Source: Utricularia gibba (taxonomy: Eukaryota; Streptophyta; Magnoliopsida; Lamiales; Lentibulariaceae). From it: a DNA stretch of 64,000 bases. The notes under the pieces are model-generated. The model saw only the letters and a program-made list of their open reading frames with translations, was not told the origin of the DNA and searched no databases. Shown piece by piece: positions 47,123 through 58,319 of the stretch (positions are counted from its first letter, which is position 1; each line of letters begins with the position of its first letter). The position numbers and the translations under genes were made by a program. The stretch spans positions 1,798,001-1,862,000 of the forward strand of contig NEEC01000020.1 of the NCBI GenBank assembly GCA_002189035.1. Direction: 5' to 3'.

Positions 47123-47640
47123 AAACACCTCATGATAATTGATGTGGACCTCATTACCTCTCAATGCATGGTGTTCTACTTATTGTTACTCTTCAATGCG
47201 AAGATGCTATTAAATTAAACCAATGTGGGTTACTTACATAGAAGTATGGAGAGAATTGTAGAAAATAGGACTATATATGCATTATGTAGCATGTTGGGAT
47301 TATTAAGCTACTATGTTCAAAGAAGTGATAACCATAAATGGATCCTAACAGGTAGGAAATATTCAAGCACCTTAAAGGGCTATTTATTATGTTCAAGTAG
47401 CATTGCTTCACATTTTTCATGGCTTGGACCTTTTACAACAGATGCTAACAAGATGCGCATAATTCATATTTATTTTCAGATCGGAGGCGTACTATTGATC
47501 AACCCCATGGATGGATCGACAAATGTTTGGATTTTTCTGATTATTTTTTCATTGGAATTGCTGAATAGCAAATGTTTATTACATAGAATCATATTTTCCA
47601 GTAAAGCCATAGGGGTGATTGACATAGAAAAGCCATAAAT
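47123..47640 (+). pseudogene. ndhH: Plastid ndhH 5' fragment inserted in the nucleus
   Basis: Follows plastid ndhH, an NDH complex subunit, from near its start: PHYLSMHGVLLIVTL (47,150-47,200), GYLHRSMERIVENRTI (47,228-47,275), SIASHFSWLGPFTTD (47,398-47,442) and [12 protein letters not shown] (47,455-47,490). After a one-base shift it continues [17 protein letters not shown] (47,504-47,555). It is interrupted by stops, a deletion and frameshifts. It covers about the first 180 of 393 residues. Old plastid insertion, not functional. Confidence 0.93.
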
Positions 47641-48405
47641 TGGGGTTTATCAATTCCAATGTTCCATGTTTCATTAATTGATAAATGAAAATTTATAAAT
47701 AAAAATTAGATTTTCAAATTGATGCTGCGTCATATTTCAACGTATTTGAGTTAATTTCGATGTTAAATGTTAGGATTATGTGAATTAGCATAGAAAAAAT
47801 GCTAAAACGTGCATTGATCAAATTATTGTCGTTGAAAACATGATTCGACCAATTTTTTTCCATTAGTCCAATTGAAGGGGCGTTTTACTGCTCATCTAAT
47901 ACCACGTACGTTCAACCCGTTTGGGCTAGATCGCATAATTTGACAAGTCTGAGAAGTTATTATTAGCATAAGGTAAAACAGAAATTATAAGTCCACCTTG
48001 AAGTGAAAAATAAGGAAACTCAATGCAAAGGAAGGAAGTAATAAAAAAAAGTCTCACACTGGCATGCAGCAGAGGAGCAGGCACGTTAAGGACAGTGAGT
48101 AGAGAGAGTGAGGGAAGAATATATATTGCTGGAGATATTCTCTGACAAGCATTACTAGAGTTTTTTTTTTTTTTCCTTGAACTGCATTTTCCGACGGACG
48201 AGAAAGGAAAAGAAGTTCTAGCATGACATTGGAACAAAACTTCGGCATTCGGAAATTCTGCAGTCCGAGACAGAGATGGAAGGAAAAGAAGTTTAGCAAT
48301 CATGCTGTTCAAGGAGAAGATAAAAAATGCTGGAGCATCTTTTTCTAATATTTTATTTTCTACAAACTTTATTTCTTTGTTTTACTTCCATGCTATTTAC
48401 GTTTC
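47641..48405. other. Non-coding DNA
   Basis: A 128-codon minus frame at 47,926-48,312 is hydrophobic and Ser-rich, with no family features; I treat it as chance. Nothing else is recognised. Confidence 0.4.
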
Positions 48406-49755
48406 TGATGCGTGTCGTTTCCATAACAAATTTTAATACTTTTAAAACTCGTAAAACACTAAAGTGTAGTACGGGTGTCGAACACAGAGAGTTGTTTTTG
48501 AGTGAAAGGTGAGGCACTCCGAATACAACTGTCACGATTTGTAAACGGTTTTGAAGGTAAAAGGTGCGAGAAACATTGATGATGAAGCTTGAGTAAAGGA
48601 AAGAGAGGGGTTTTGAGCAAACAACTAAAATGAACGTAAGCGATGAACCTTAAATAAAGTAAATGTTCCTGGGTTTGGAATTCTGTCCAGCTATGTTCGT
48701 CGTGTCTTCACTCTTCTCTGGTCCTTTCGAGTACTCAGTTATAGGAGTAAGGAATTGCCTACCCTCCCTTACACTCTCTTGCAAGAAGGCACGGGAATAG
48801 CCCGATGTTACTCCTCCTTAGACGAACGTGAGAATAAGAGGTCCTGCCAACGTACCCTCACGGCCGAATTGCGCGCGTGTACCCGAGTATGTCCAATGAT
48901 CCAATGAGTCCAGATACGAGGTCACTACCTGTCCATTGATCCTAAGGTACGGCCACAGACCAAACGTTGTCTTCCTCCTGCCAAAAGGGCTCGAGTTGGT
49001 GCTTTCCACCTTGCTCCTCTCCAAAATCTGCGGGTAGTGATCAGCTAACCATGAACCTTGAACAAGGGGACTGTTACAGAAAGACTGCAACATAGTCGCG
49101 CGAAGACATAGAAACCCGTTCGGATTCAGAGAAAATGTGAAGATAAGCTAACGATACACAGATCTGGGGGTGTTCCAACCCAGAAACGGAAGCTTCTAGC
49201 CGCGAACGGCCATACAAACTAAAGAAAACGAAACAAGGTTCTAGAGAGAAGCTAGAGGAAAATTCCTCTAGAGAGAGAAACAAAAGGGAAAACTAAACTG
49301 AAGGTTTTTCTCCCAACTTGCCTGAACAGGACTAAACTTTATTGAGAGTCTGAGCTTTCGTGTTCTTGTGATTCTGCTGAACTTGGGATGACTTGCAAGC
49401 AACGTCTGACACTGGTACGCTAATGATGCCACCTGTCAGAGACTCTCGTGTTCCGCACGTCAAGGCTCATGATTAGGGGGTCTGCAGTCTTCCGGAAATC
49501 AAGGGAATGTCAGTTCGGGAAAATCCAATTTGTCGCCATCTGATGCCCTATTTCTCTCACTTCCTGTCATGTGTGTGCCTCTAGAAAAACTCAATTAAAA
49601 CTATTAAAATTAATAGATAAAATACAAGATTTAAGATAATTACCCTAAACTAGATAAGAACCTAAATCTCATATTATAGACTCTTAATTAGATAGTCCTA
49701 ATCATAATTAAGCATAAAAACAACTTAATAATTAGTAATAAAATGACACTTAATA
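48406..49755 (-). mobile_element. Solo LTR, family E (minus orientation)
   Basis: 1,350 bp, reading TATTAAGTGTCATTTT at 49,755 to CGACACGCATCA at 48,406 on the minus strand. Perfect 5-bp target-site duplications GTTTC lie at 48401-48405 and 49756-49760. Homologous to 1,504-2,811. The TA start is fixed by the duplication, not only by similarity. Confidence 0.87.
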
Positions 49756-49760
49756 GTTTC

Positions 49761-51240
49761 ATGTTTGAATGTGTAACTTGCATGAATGACCTGTTTTTTC
49801 ATGCACAGTTAGAACCCCAGAAATCTGATGATGAATTTAATCCATTCTTGCACAGTTTAATCTCAGATTAAGTGCAGTAACCACTATTTGTTGCTTGTAG
49901 TGCTGATTTATCTACTCTGTTTTCTGTTTGTAGTTTTGGAGCCAATAGAAGTATTTTATCAATTATAGTTAAAGTAGTGAATCATTTCAACAAAGACCTT
50001 CCTACTTAATTCAACTTATGCATAGGATCAACAATGAAAAATCGTTTATTCTCTATAGATCGATCTAGATTTATTATTATTATTTTAATTTCTTTGTACA
50101 TTATATGTAGATTTGTATGATCAGAATACAAATTAATTTTTATGAGAAAAATCTTTAGGCTTACAAAACCTATAAAATTTTTCATTCATCACATATCAAA
50201 TAAATTTATAAACTTTAATATACACAACTTCAATGGATTAAATCAAAGTAAACATAAAAAGTCTGCACTTTTTATCCCAAGCGTGGCTCATTAGTTATTA
50301 TATTTTGAAGCAGATTTACAATATAAAGTAAACGAGGTTTTTATTAAGTATTTCAGTGGATAGATTACCTTATTCAAAGATAAAAGTGGTGTGGTTCGGA
50401 AGGACCAGATACTAAATTAGTAAAAGATACTTTTCTTCTTGATGCATCATTCCAAAAATTTATTTAAAAGTCTAATGGACAGATATTTTTCTAATTGTCT
50501 TGGGTTCAGAAATTTTTCCCCATAAAATCATTTATACAATCTTACAAATATTTTACTAGAAAATAAATGAAGTTGTGAAACGTTTACATCAATCCAAGAA
50601 ACTAATAGGTTTTCAGCTATAAGTTTCATGCATAAGTTAAATTAAACACGATTTGGAAGATGATGAAAAAAACAAACTTCTCTAAGAAAACTAGGGATCT
50701 TATTAAACAAAATAACTTACTAGCATTTGGTAAGCATTTAAATTTAAGCAAACATGTTCTGATTCAAAGCTAGTAAACACATTTCCAAGTTAAACCCTAC
50801 CATAGGTAATGCAATTTTAACAGTAACAGTAAACAAGCACAACCAGGCAGATCAAACGCATTTAATGAAACAGTTGCATAGCTGACATGTCTAAATAATA
50901 AAAGTAGTAAATAAAAGTGCCGAAATATTTTGATTGGTCTTCTTATTGAAACGGATCTTTAGGAGAGATTTCGTTCATCATCATTCCTATTCCTTTTTTT
51001 TCCCTCATAATGCTCCTTTTTCCAATACAGATACAGAAATCTGTAAAGATAGGTTTGAACTCAGAATTTAACACCTTATATTGATGATTTCTGTACTCTT
51101 CCAATAAAGCAAGCCTCCATGCATTTGATCAGGAAGAACAACAACAGTTCACATGTTCTAAAAAGAAAGAAAGCATGCTCCAGCAACAGTGATTCACTTG
51201 CCAAATTCATATGAGAAATTGCTGATTCCATTTTTTACCA
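49761..51240. other. Non-coding AT-rich DNA
   Basis: No gene or bounded repeat recognised. Confidence 0.4.
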
Positions 51241-51249
51241 TATTAATTT

Positions 51250-53350
51250 CAAGGAGAAGTTCAGGTTTTGGAATCAATGGAGATCATTTATTTGTTGACA
51301 AAACCAGTTCATTGTTAATTATTTTTGCGTTTCTTATGGCTGAATGATTATTTAGCAAGTTCTCAATCTTATTCGGCTTTGATAGTTCTTTTAGAAGATA
51401 GTTCACTACTCGAGTAAAAACTTCATTAGATGCGTTGGTGCTTTTATTAATTTCATGTTATTTATCTTTTTTAATAATATGAGAATGGGAATGATGTGTA
51501 TGCTGTGATGAACATCTAAGGGTCTGTTTACTTTTATTAGCTTCAAATTAGTAATTCATTGACCCCCAAGCAGCGTGTAGGTGAACATGATGCCCAAAAC
51601 TAAACAATTATATTTATTGTTTTCTCTTATAATTAAGTGCAAAACTTCAAAGATTTCATTGGAGATCTTTCAAATGCCTTTTGTGAATCAACATGGTGAT
51701 TTATTTTAAAAATTGGTTTAAAAAAAAAATAACAATCGTACGGATATCAGTAAACTGCACAACCCCATTTTCTCAAATTAGTAATCCATTGACCTCCGAT
51801 GCACCTTGTTGGCGAATTTGATGACCAAATCCAAGCACTTATATTCATTCTTTTCCCTTATAATTAAACGGGAAACTTCAAATATTTCATCGAAGTTCCT
51901 TCAAATGTTTTTCTTGTAAATAGACATGGTAATTGCGCTAAAATTCACAACCCCATTCTCTCAAATTAAAAATATCACAACATACCTGCATTGGAAGTGC
52001 CTTCCTTTTTTAAAAAAAAAAAAAATTTTGAGAATCTCAAATGTGTGCGTTGCGGTGCTTACAATTTTTTATGAAACAATTAAAAATGTCACAAACACTG
52101 CAAATTACGTTTGTAGTGCTTGACCATTTATAAAAAAAAAAAATTGCAAGTACTACAAATGTGCATTGCGATGCTGACAATTTATTTAAAAAAAATATCA
52201 AAACAACACAAATGCGTGTGTTTTCGGTGCTGGCCCATTTATAAAAATAATTATTTTTAAAAAATAAGTTGGGGTATTGCAGATTGCACTACCGCACGAT
52301 CCGATTCTCTCAATTTGGTAAAGTCACAAGCATTGCGCGCTGGTTGCCCGGTTATATAAAAAATTACAAGGCCCACAAATGCGCATCGTTGTGGGTATAC
52401 TTTTTATATAAAAATTAGAAAATCACAAGTATTGCAAATGCGCATTTCCGGTGATGGTCTATTTATTAGAAAAAAAAAGTTGCACCACCAATATCCATTA
52501 TGGTGCTTACATTTTTTTCTAAAAACATTTAAAATATCATAAACACTGCAAATGTACGTTGGCCATGCTTGCCTATTTATAAAAATAAATTGCAAGTAAC
52601 AGTATTGTGATGCTTATGCTTTTTTGTCAAAAAAACTAAACAAAAACCGCAAGTATCACAGTTATTTGGTTTAAGTGCTTGTTCTTTTATTAAAAAAAAA
52701 AATCCAAGCAAAATGCACGTTTACCGTGCTTACCCATCTATTAGAAAATTGCAAGCAACAATTTTTTTTTAATAACTGATCAAGAAATTTTTTTTTAATA
52801 ATTAATAAGGTTTGAGTCATCCGATTTAATGAAATCTGCACGACCTGACTTGTCGTTTTAAAAAACATTTTATATAATTTATTCTCTAATTAAAAATATC
52901 ACATTAGTTTTCATGTAATTAGATTGTAATAGTTTATCCGGTTTAAAGGTGTGCCAAGTCAAAAGATGCTTGTACTTTGCAATTGAAATATGTGCTTTGT
53001 CTTCTGGATTGCAAGGTATGAATATGCAAGTCATTATAACTAGATACTGTGAGAGACGATGAGCGAGATGGTAAGAAACAACAACCTCCACAGGTTGGAT
53101 GAGCAAGATACGTCTCTAACAATGGTCTTATATTAAGATTCCAGTCGTCATTGCTCCAACGGGATTATCAATAAAACATTGTGTTGCTCTTGAACATTGT
53201 TCTTTAACAATGACCTCTCGATTCAAATAATCTGGATTTTAGTTGGATAAAATGTGCTATTATGATAAAATGTTATTTATATTTTATTAAATTTACATTC
53301 TACTTCTCAAACAATAATATTTTTGTTATATGAGAAATGTTGTTTTCAAA
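51250..53350 (+). repeat. Complex repeat, copy 2
   Basis: Same module order as copy 1: TTTAGCAAGTTCTCAATC (51,350), TGATGAACATCTAAGGG (51,507), two tandem copies of the GGGAAACTTCAAA module (51,550-51,720 and 51,770-51,940), array 2, and TAATAAGGTTTGAGTCATCC (52,800). A further GTGCCAAGTCAAAAGATGC... module (52,950-53,300) recurs near 55,350, 57,310 and 60,220. The 53-codon-scale minus frames inside are chance. Confidence 0.75.
51970..52755 (+). repeat. Degenerate array of imperfect palindromes, array 2
   Basis: About thirteen diverged units at roughly 60-bp spacing; cores near 51,985, 52,040, 52,100, 52,158, 52,212, 52,332, 52,378, 52,437, 52,495, 52,550, 52,601, 52,660 and 52,712. The typical core is GCAAATGTGCATTGCGGTGCTT, preceded by CAAGCAC, so the two halves can pair. 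Spacers are A/T with a TTTATAAAAAA motif. Best preserved of the arrays. Confidence 0.75.
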
Positions 53351-53354
53351 TCAA

Positions 53355-53985
53355 TGGGCACAGGTCGCAACTTGCCGGGTAATAAGTCAGACTCATCGAG
53401 TTATGAGCCATTACGGATTCACGAGTAGACAAGTTGACAGTTTTTGACGCCCAACTCATATCGTACCTGAGTTGACTCGTTACTTGTCTATTCTTCGAGT
53501 CAACCTAGTATGAATTTGTCAACCCGTATTTTCATCTTATTTTGTTAACATATTATTCTAATTTTAAGTTAATTATTTATTGTATGAGAATGTTTTTATT
53601 TATATATAATCTATTTAATCATTAAATATTTGATTTCAAATATAAAGTTTTCCTTATTTTTTTATCAGGCTTGTTTAGCTGTATATAATATAGGTGGAGC
53701 TCAAAACTTTTTTTTAATAATATCAATTTACAAATATTAAATGAAAAAGACATAAAAACTAAATTAAGAAAATTAATCAATTTCAGAACTCCCTAAAACT
53801 CAGCATAGTATATGTTGAATAAAAATAAAAGTAATGTTAATAACTAAAATTATCCAGGTAAGTCACCGAATCGAAAATCACCGATTCGACTCGTACTTGT
53901 TTTTCACGAGTATAGATAAATCATACCATTCTGTATGTGTGGACTCACGCCTAAACTTGGTTGACCTGTACTCATGTCCAAGTCT
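53355..53985. mobile_element. Possible TIR transposon interrupting the repeat
   Basis: The module TTTTCAAATTAATGGATGG... to GGAGATCCTTT (intact at 57,855-57,895) is split here by about 630 bp. The insert begins near TGGGCACAGGTCGC (53,354) and ends near GACCTGTACTCATGTCCA (53,980). These ends are partly inverted copies (TGGGC-ACAGGTC against TGGACATGAGTACAGGTC). No clear target-site duplication was found. Confidence 0.35.
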
Positions 53986-53989
53986 AGAT

Positions 53990-55840
53990 GTTATTAAAAA
54001 GATCCTTTTATGGTGCATGGCTCTTCATTTGTTGACAACACCAGTTCTTCGTTGATTGTTTTTTTTTTCTGATGGTTGTATCTTATGGATGAAGAATCAT
54101 TTAGCAAGTTATCGATCTCTTTTGGCTTCGATTCTTTAGAAGCTAGCTCACCACTCTAGTAAAAAGTAAATTGGATATGTTGATGTTTTCAATAGTTTAT
54201 GTTGTTTACCTTTTTTAATACTTCTAGAATGGAAATGATGCGCATAATGTGATGAACATCTAAGAGTCTATATATGTTTATAAGCTTCATGGACTGCACT
54301 GAATTCCATGACCCCCAGTTTCTCAAATCAGTAATGCATTGGGCCCAAATGTGATGACCAAATCCAAACAATTACATTCTTCTTTTCCCTTATAGTTAAA
54401 TGGGAAAATTCAATGATTTCATAGAAGCTCTTTCAAATATTTTTCTTAGAAATCATGATGGTGATTTATTAAAAAAATGGGGGAGCAATAACCGCACAAC
54501 CCCATTATCTCAAATTGAAAATATCACAACAAATGTGCATTGGAAGTGTGTTCCAATTTTTTCTAAAAAAAATAACGATGTGGTGCTTATGTTTTTTTTT
54601 ATATATAAAGTAAAAATATTACAAGCGCTGCAAATGTGTATTGCGTTGCTTATGCTTTTTTATATATAAAAAAATAAAATATCATCAATAATGCAAATGT
54701 ACATTTTCCATGCTTGCTCATTTATAAAAAATAATTATTTTTTTAATAGAAGTTGGGGGATTCTCTTAATTTAGTAATATCAAATTTATGAAAAAAATAT
54801 TTTTAAAAACAAAATAAGTGGGATTGTGTAGATTGCATTAAATTATATGATCTTATTCTTCAAATTTGTAATATGAAAAATATTGCAAGATATGTATTTA
54901 CGGTTCCATTTATATAAAAATTGCAAGCACTACAAATAAACATTGCACTACTTACATCTTTTATAAAAATGTCACAAGCACTTTAAATAGGCATTTGGTA
55001 TGCGTACCTATTAATAAAAAAAATTGCAACAACCGCCCATGTGTATTGGGCAGCTTATGCTTTTTTATAGAAAAAACTAAAAAAACAAGTATCACACTTG
55101 CGTGTTTTCAGTGCTTATTCTTTTACAAAAAAAAAAAAATGCAAGCAACAATTTTTTTTAATAACTGACTAAGAAGACAATTTTTTTAATAATTTATAAG
55201 GTTTGGGTCATACAATCTAATTAAATTTGTACGACCCGAGTAGTTTTTTTAAAAAACATTTTTTAAAATTTAATTTCTAATTAAAAATATGACATCAATT
55301 TTTTTTTTTTATGTATTAGGACTATATTAGAGTTATAGAGGTTAAAAGTGAGAGAACTCAAAATATGCTTGCCCTTTGCAATTTCAATATATGTGTTGTC
55401 TTTGCTATGATCAGGTATGAAGGTATAAGTAATGATAATTAAAGACACCGAGATTGTTTAAATGATGAGTGAGAAAGTAAGAAATAACAATACTCACCCA
55501 TTCAACGAGTAAGGAATATCTGTGCATACCTTGTTATTTATTTGGATAATATTGCAGAAGAAATTAAGGAGTATTCTTGAAAAAGACATTGTGTTATTTG
55601 GACAAAATGTCATTTATATTGTTATGAATATATTATATGTGCATTTTACTAATTAAAATGAGAAGGAAAAAAAGTAAAATGAAATTTGAGAAGAAGAGCA
55701 TAACATTCTCTAAATCTTGGATAGAAATTTATTTTACCCATTTTCTTAGGTAATTTATTATTAACCACTTCATTCCAGCTTTTTTCATCTGTCTAAAACT
55801 AAGACAATGAAAAAAAAAAAAAGACAGGTTATTTATGAGC
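53990..55840 (+). repeat. Complex repeat, copy 3
   Basis: Modules: GATCCTTTTATGGTGC (54,000), TTTAGCAAGTTATCGATC (54,098), TGATGAACATCTAAGAG (54,250), GATGACCAAATCC (54,352), ATGGGAAAATTCAA (54,400), array 3, TAAGGTTTGGGTCAT (55,197), then the TATTAGGACTATATTAGAG module (55,305) shared with 60,190. It leads directly into the ndhI fragment at 55,847. Confidence 0.75.
54520..55150 (+). repeat. Degenerate array of imperfect palindromes, array 3
   Basis: About eight diverged units of the same type, clearest near 54,535, 54,625, 54,695, 54,935 and 55,030. Confidence 0.65.
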
Positions 55841-55846
55841 ATTCGG

Positions 55847-55912
55847 ATATTCCCTATATTGACTCAGGTCTAGTAGAATCCTTTGCACCAAACAATATGA
55901 GATGCAAGGTAC
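55847..55912 (+). pseudogene. ndhI: Duplicated start of the ndhI insertion, truncated
   Basis: ATATTCCCTATATTGACTCA to AGATGCAAGGTAC corresponds to the first ~22 codons of plastid ndhI, and is nearly identical to 62,090-62,156. About 170 bp of preceding nuclear sequence is shared too, so this is a duplication of an already inserted plastid fragment. It breaks off abruptly into the palindromic repeat. Confidence 0.8.
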
Positions 55913-55944
55913 TAAACAGCACGATCTGATTCTCTCAATTTGGT

Positions 55945-57290
55945 AATATCACAAGTATTGCAAATGTTCATTGCGATGCTGACACCTTTTATAAAAAAAA
56001 TATCAAAAACAATGCAAATGTGCGTTTTGTGCTTGCTCATTTATAAAAAATAATTCTTTTTTCAAAATAAGTTGGGGACGTGCAGATTGCACATAGAGTT
56101 GCGATTGGTTCCAACAGGAATCACGGTTCCATTCCCATACATGGGTGTCTGTACGGTTCTAGTTTGGTTTGATATTATTGGAACTAATGGTTCCAACTCA
56201 TGCAAAACTGATTGGATCGCTGGTTCGCAATTGTGAACCATCGACTCAATTTAAAATATTAAAAAATTCCTATATGTAATTCCTAGACATCTATATAAGA
56301 CAATGTGGATATCTAGAAAATAATCCCAAATGCACTTCCCACATATACATACGGGCTAATGTGAGTGATTGGAGTAAGGATTTTCAGATTTTCGATGCCC
56401 ACAGTAGTGGATCTAGGCATCTAAAACAAATTCCACCAATTATTCATTAAATTAGGTCACGATTCATCTTCAATATCATTTGAAAAACAAAATCATGCAA
56501 TGGGTTAACTAATTCACATCCAACCCACTATTCCCACCTTCAATACGAGCTTAATTAGCTAACATAAGTCTCTCAATTGAACGTAATCATTACATTCAGA
56601 CAGTAACCGATCTACTCCGATTTAGTTCAAGGGTTTTGGAATCTAGTTTCGAACCAAAACCAAAACCATGGTACACAGTGAACCACAGTTTATGAATTGA
56701 TGGTTCACTAAAACCGTATGGTTCGGAACCAATCGCACCTCTAATTGCACTAAACAGCATTATCTGATTCTCTCAATTTGATAATATCACAAGGATTGAA
56801 AATATGCATTGGTGGTCCTTGTCAATTTATAAAAAAAATTGCAACAACTGCAAATATGCATTGCGGTGGTTTCCTGTTTATTGAAAGTAATTACAAGGGC
56901 CAAGAATGTGCATTGTGGTCATATGGTGGTTATATTTTTTTATATAAAAATTAGAATTATCACAAGTATTGCAAATGTGCATTTGCAATGTTTGCACATT
57001 TATGAAAATTTTTTGAAAAAAAAAGCAAGTTGAGATTGTGCATAATGCACTAAACTGCACGATCCTATTCTCTCATATTCATAATATCAAAAATATTGCA
57101 AGCACCACCAATATACATTGCATTGGTTAACAAACAGTGCAAATGTGCGTTTGTGATGCTTGCCTATATGTATATATATATATACGTATAAACGCAAGTA
57201 CCACAAATGTGTATTGTGATGCTTATCCTTCTTTATAAAAAACTTAACAAAAATCAAAAGTATCACAATGATTTGTTTTAAGTGCTTTTT
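55945..57290 (+). repeat. Palindromic arrays 4 and 5, one array split by a transposon
   Basis: Units at 55,945-56,045 and 56,785-57,290 (for example near 56,855, 56,910, 56,965, 57,145 and 57,205). The hAT-like insertion at 56,094-56,743 separates them; joining the flanks at its target duplication recreates the GATTGCACTAAAC sequence found in other copies. An (AT)n run lies near 57,166-57,187. Confidence 0.7.
56094..56743. mobile_element. hAT-like non-autonomous DNA transposon
   Basis: 650 bp with terminal inverted repeats TAGAGTTGCGATTGGTTCC (left) and TAGAGGTGCGATTGGTTCC (right, complement), 18 of 19 matching. The 8-bp flanks ATTGCACA and ATTGCACT match at seven of eight. An 8-bp duplication and a TAGAGG start are typical of the hAT superfamily. 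The interior has repeated GGTTCC/GGAACC motifs and no transposase frame, so it is non-autonomous. Confidence 0.83.
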
Positions 57291-57805
57291 TTTTATCGGG
57301 CATGAAGGTGAGCCAAGTCCAAATATACTTGTCGTTTTAATTTTAATATGTGCTTTGTCTTGTGGATGGCAAGGTATGAATATCTAGCTAGATAATGTGA
57401 GATTGTTTAGACGATGAGCTACACAGTAAGAAACAACGACCCCCACAGAATCGATGACCTGCCATCAGTAAAACATTGTGTTAAGATTCAAGGGTCGGCG
57501 ATGAGCTAGATATGTCTCTAACAAGCCTTCCGTTAAGATTCAAGGGTCGGCGAGCGTCCAGACAAAAGCTCGAATGGGCATCATCAGTAAAACATTGTGT
57601 TATTCTTGAGCATTGTTCTCTAAAAATGACCTGACAATTCAATTAATATGGTTTTTATTTGGATAATGTTGCAGAAGAAATTAAGGACCATTCTTGAATA
57701 AGACATTGTGTTATTATGACAAATTGTTATTTATATTGTTATTAAAATTACATTCTACTTCTTACACAAGAACATGCTATATGAGAAATGTGTTAGGGCA
57801 TATTG

Positions 57806-57978
57806 ACTTTGAATCTGATCCATGGCCTTTGATATCTGAAAGTGCTAAAGTTTTCAAATTAATGGATGGTATCAAGGAAGGAGATCCTTTATGGTGTGTT
57901 ACTGCTCATTTTTTCACAAAATCAGTTCATCATGAATTGCTTTTATCTCTCAAGCATGATACAAGATGTATCTTATGA
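57806..57978 (+). pseudogene. Recurring coding-like fragment, family unknown
   Basis: An open stretch of about 57 codons reads ESDPWPLISESAKVFKLMDG, then IKEGDPLWCVTAHFFTKSVH and LLLSLKHD. Parts of the same sequence, more broken, occur near 26,430-26,600, 51,260-51,360 and 54,000-54,110. The composition is more protein-like than its surroundings, so it may be an exon captured by the repeat. I do not recognise the protein. Confidence 0.45.
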
Positions 57979-58201
57979 CTGAAGCATCATTTAGCAAGTT
58001 CTCAATCTCCTTTAACTTCTATAGTTTTTTCAAAGGCCAGCTCACCACGCAACTAAGAAGTCCATTGGATATGTTCATGTTTTTATTAGTTCTATGTTGT
58101 TTACGTTTTTTAATGCTTCAAGAATGTGAATGATGTGCATGGTGTGATGAACATCAAAGGGCTTTTATATGTTTATTAGCTTCATGGATTGCATTAACCC
58201 G

Positions 58202-58220
58202 CCCCCCCCCCCCCCCCCCC
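58202..58220 (+). repeat. C19 homopolymer
   Basis: Nineteen consecutive C residues at the place where the other repeat copies have only a short CCCC stretch (ACCCCATTCTCTCAAA). Able to form G-quadruplex on the minus strand; also prone to sequencing error. Confidence 0.9.
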
Positions 58221-58319
58221 TCATTTTCTCAAATTAGTAGTGCATTGCCCCCAATGCACCCCATTGGCAAATATGATTACCAAATCCAAATACTTTCTTC
58301 TTTTCCCTTGTAATCAAAT

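Noticed and set aside
47926-48312. 128-codon minus frame with hydrophobic stretches
   Set aside because: No homology recognised, no conserved start context, and an overlapping second frame of similar quality; ordinary chance frame.
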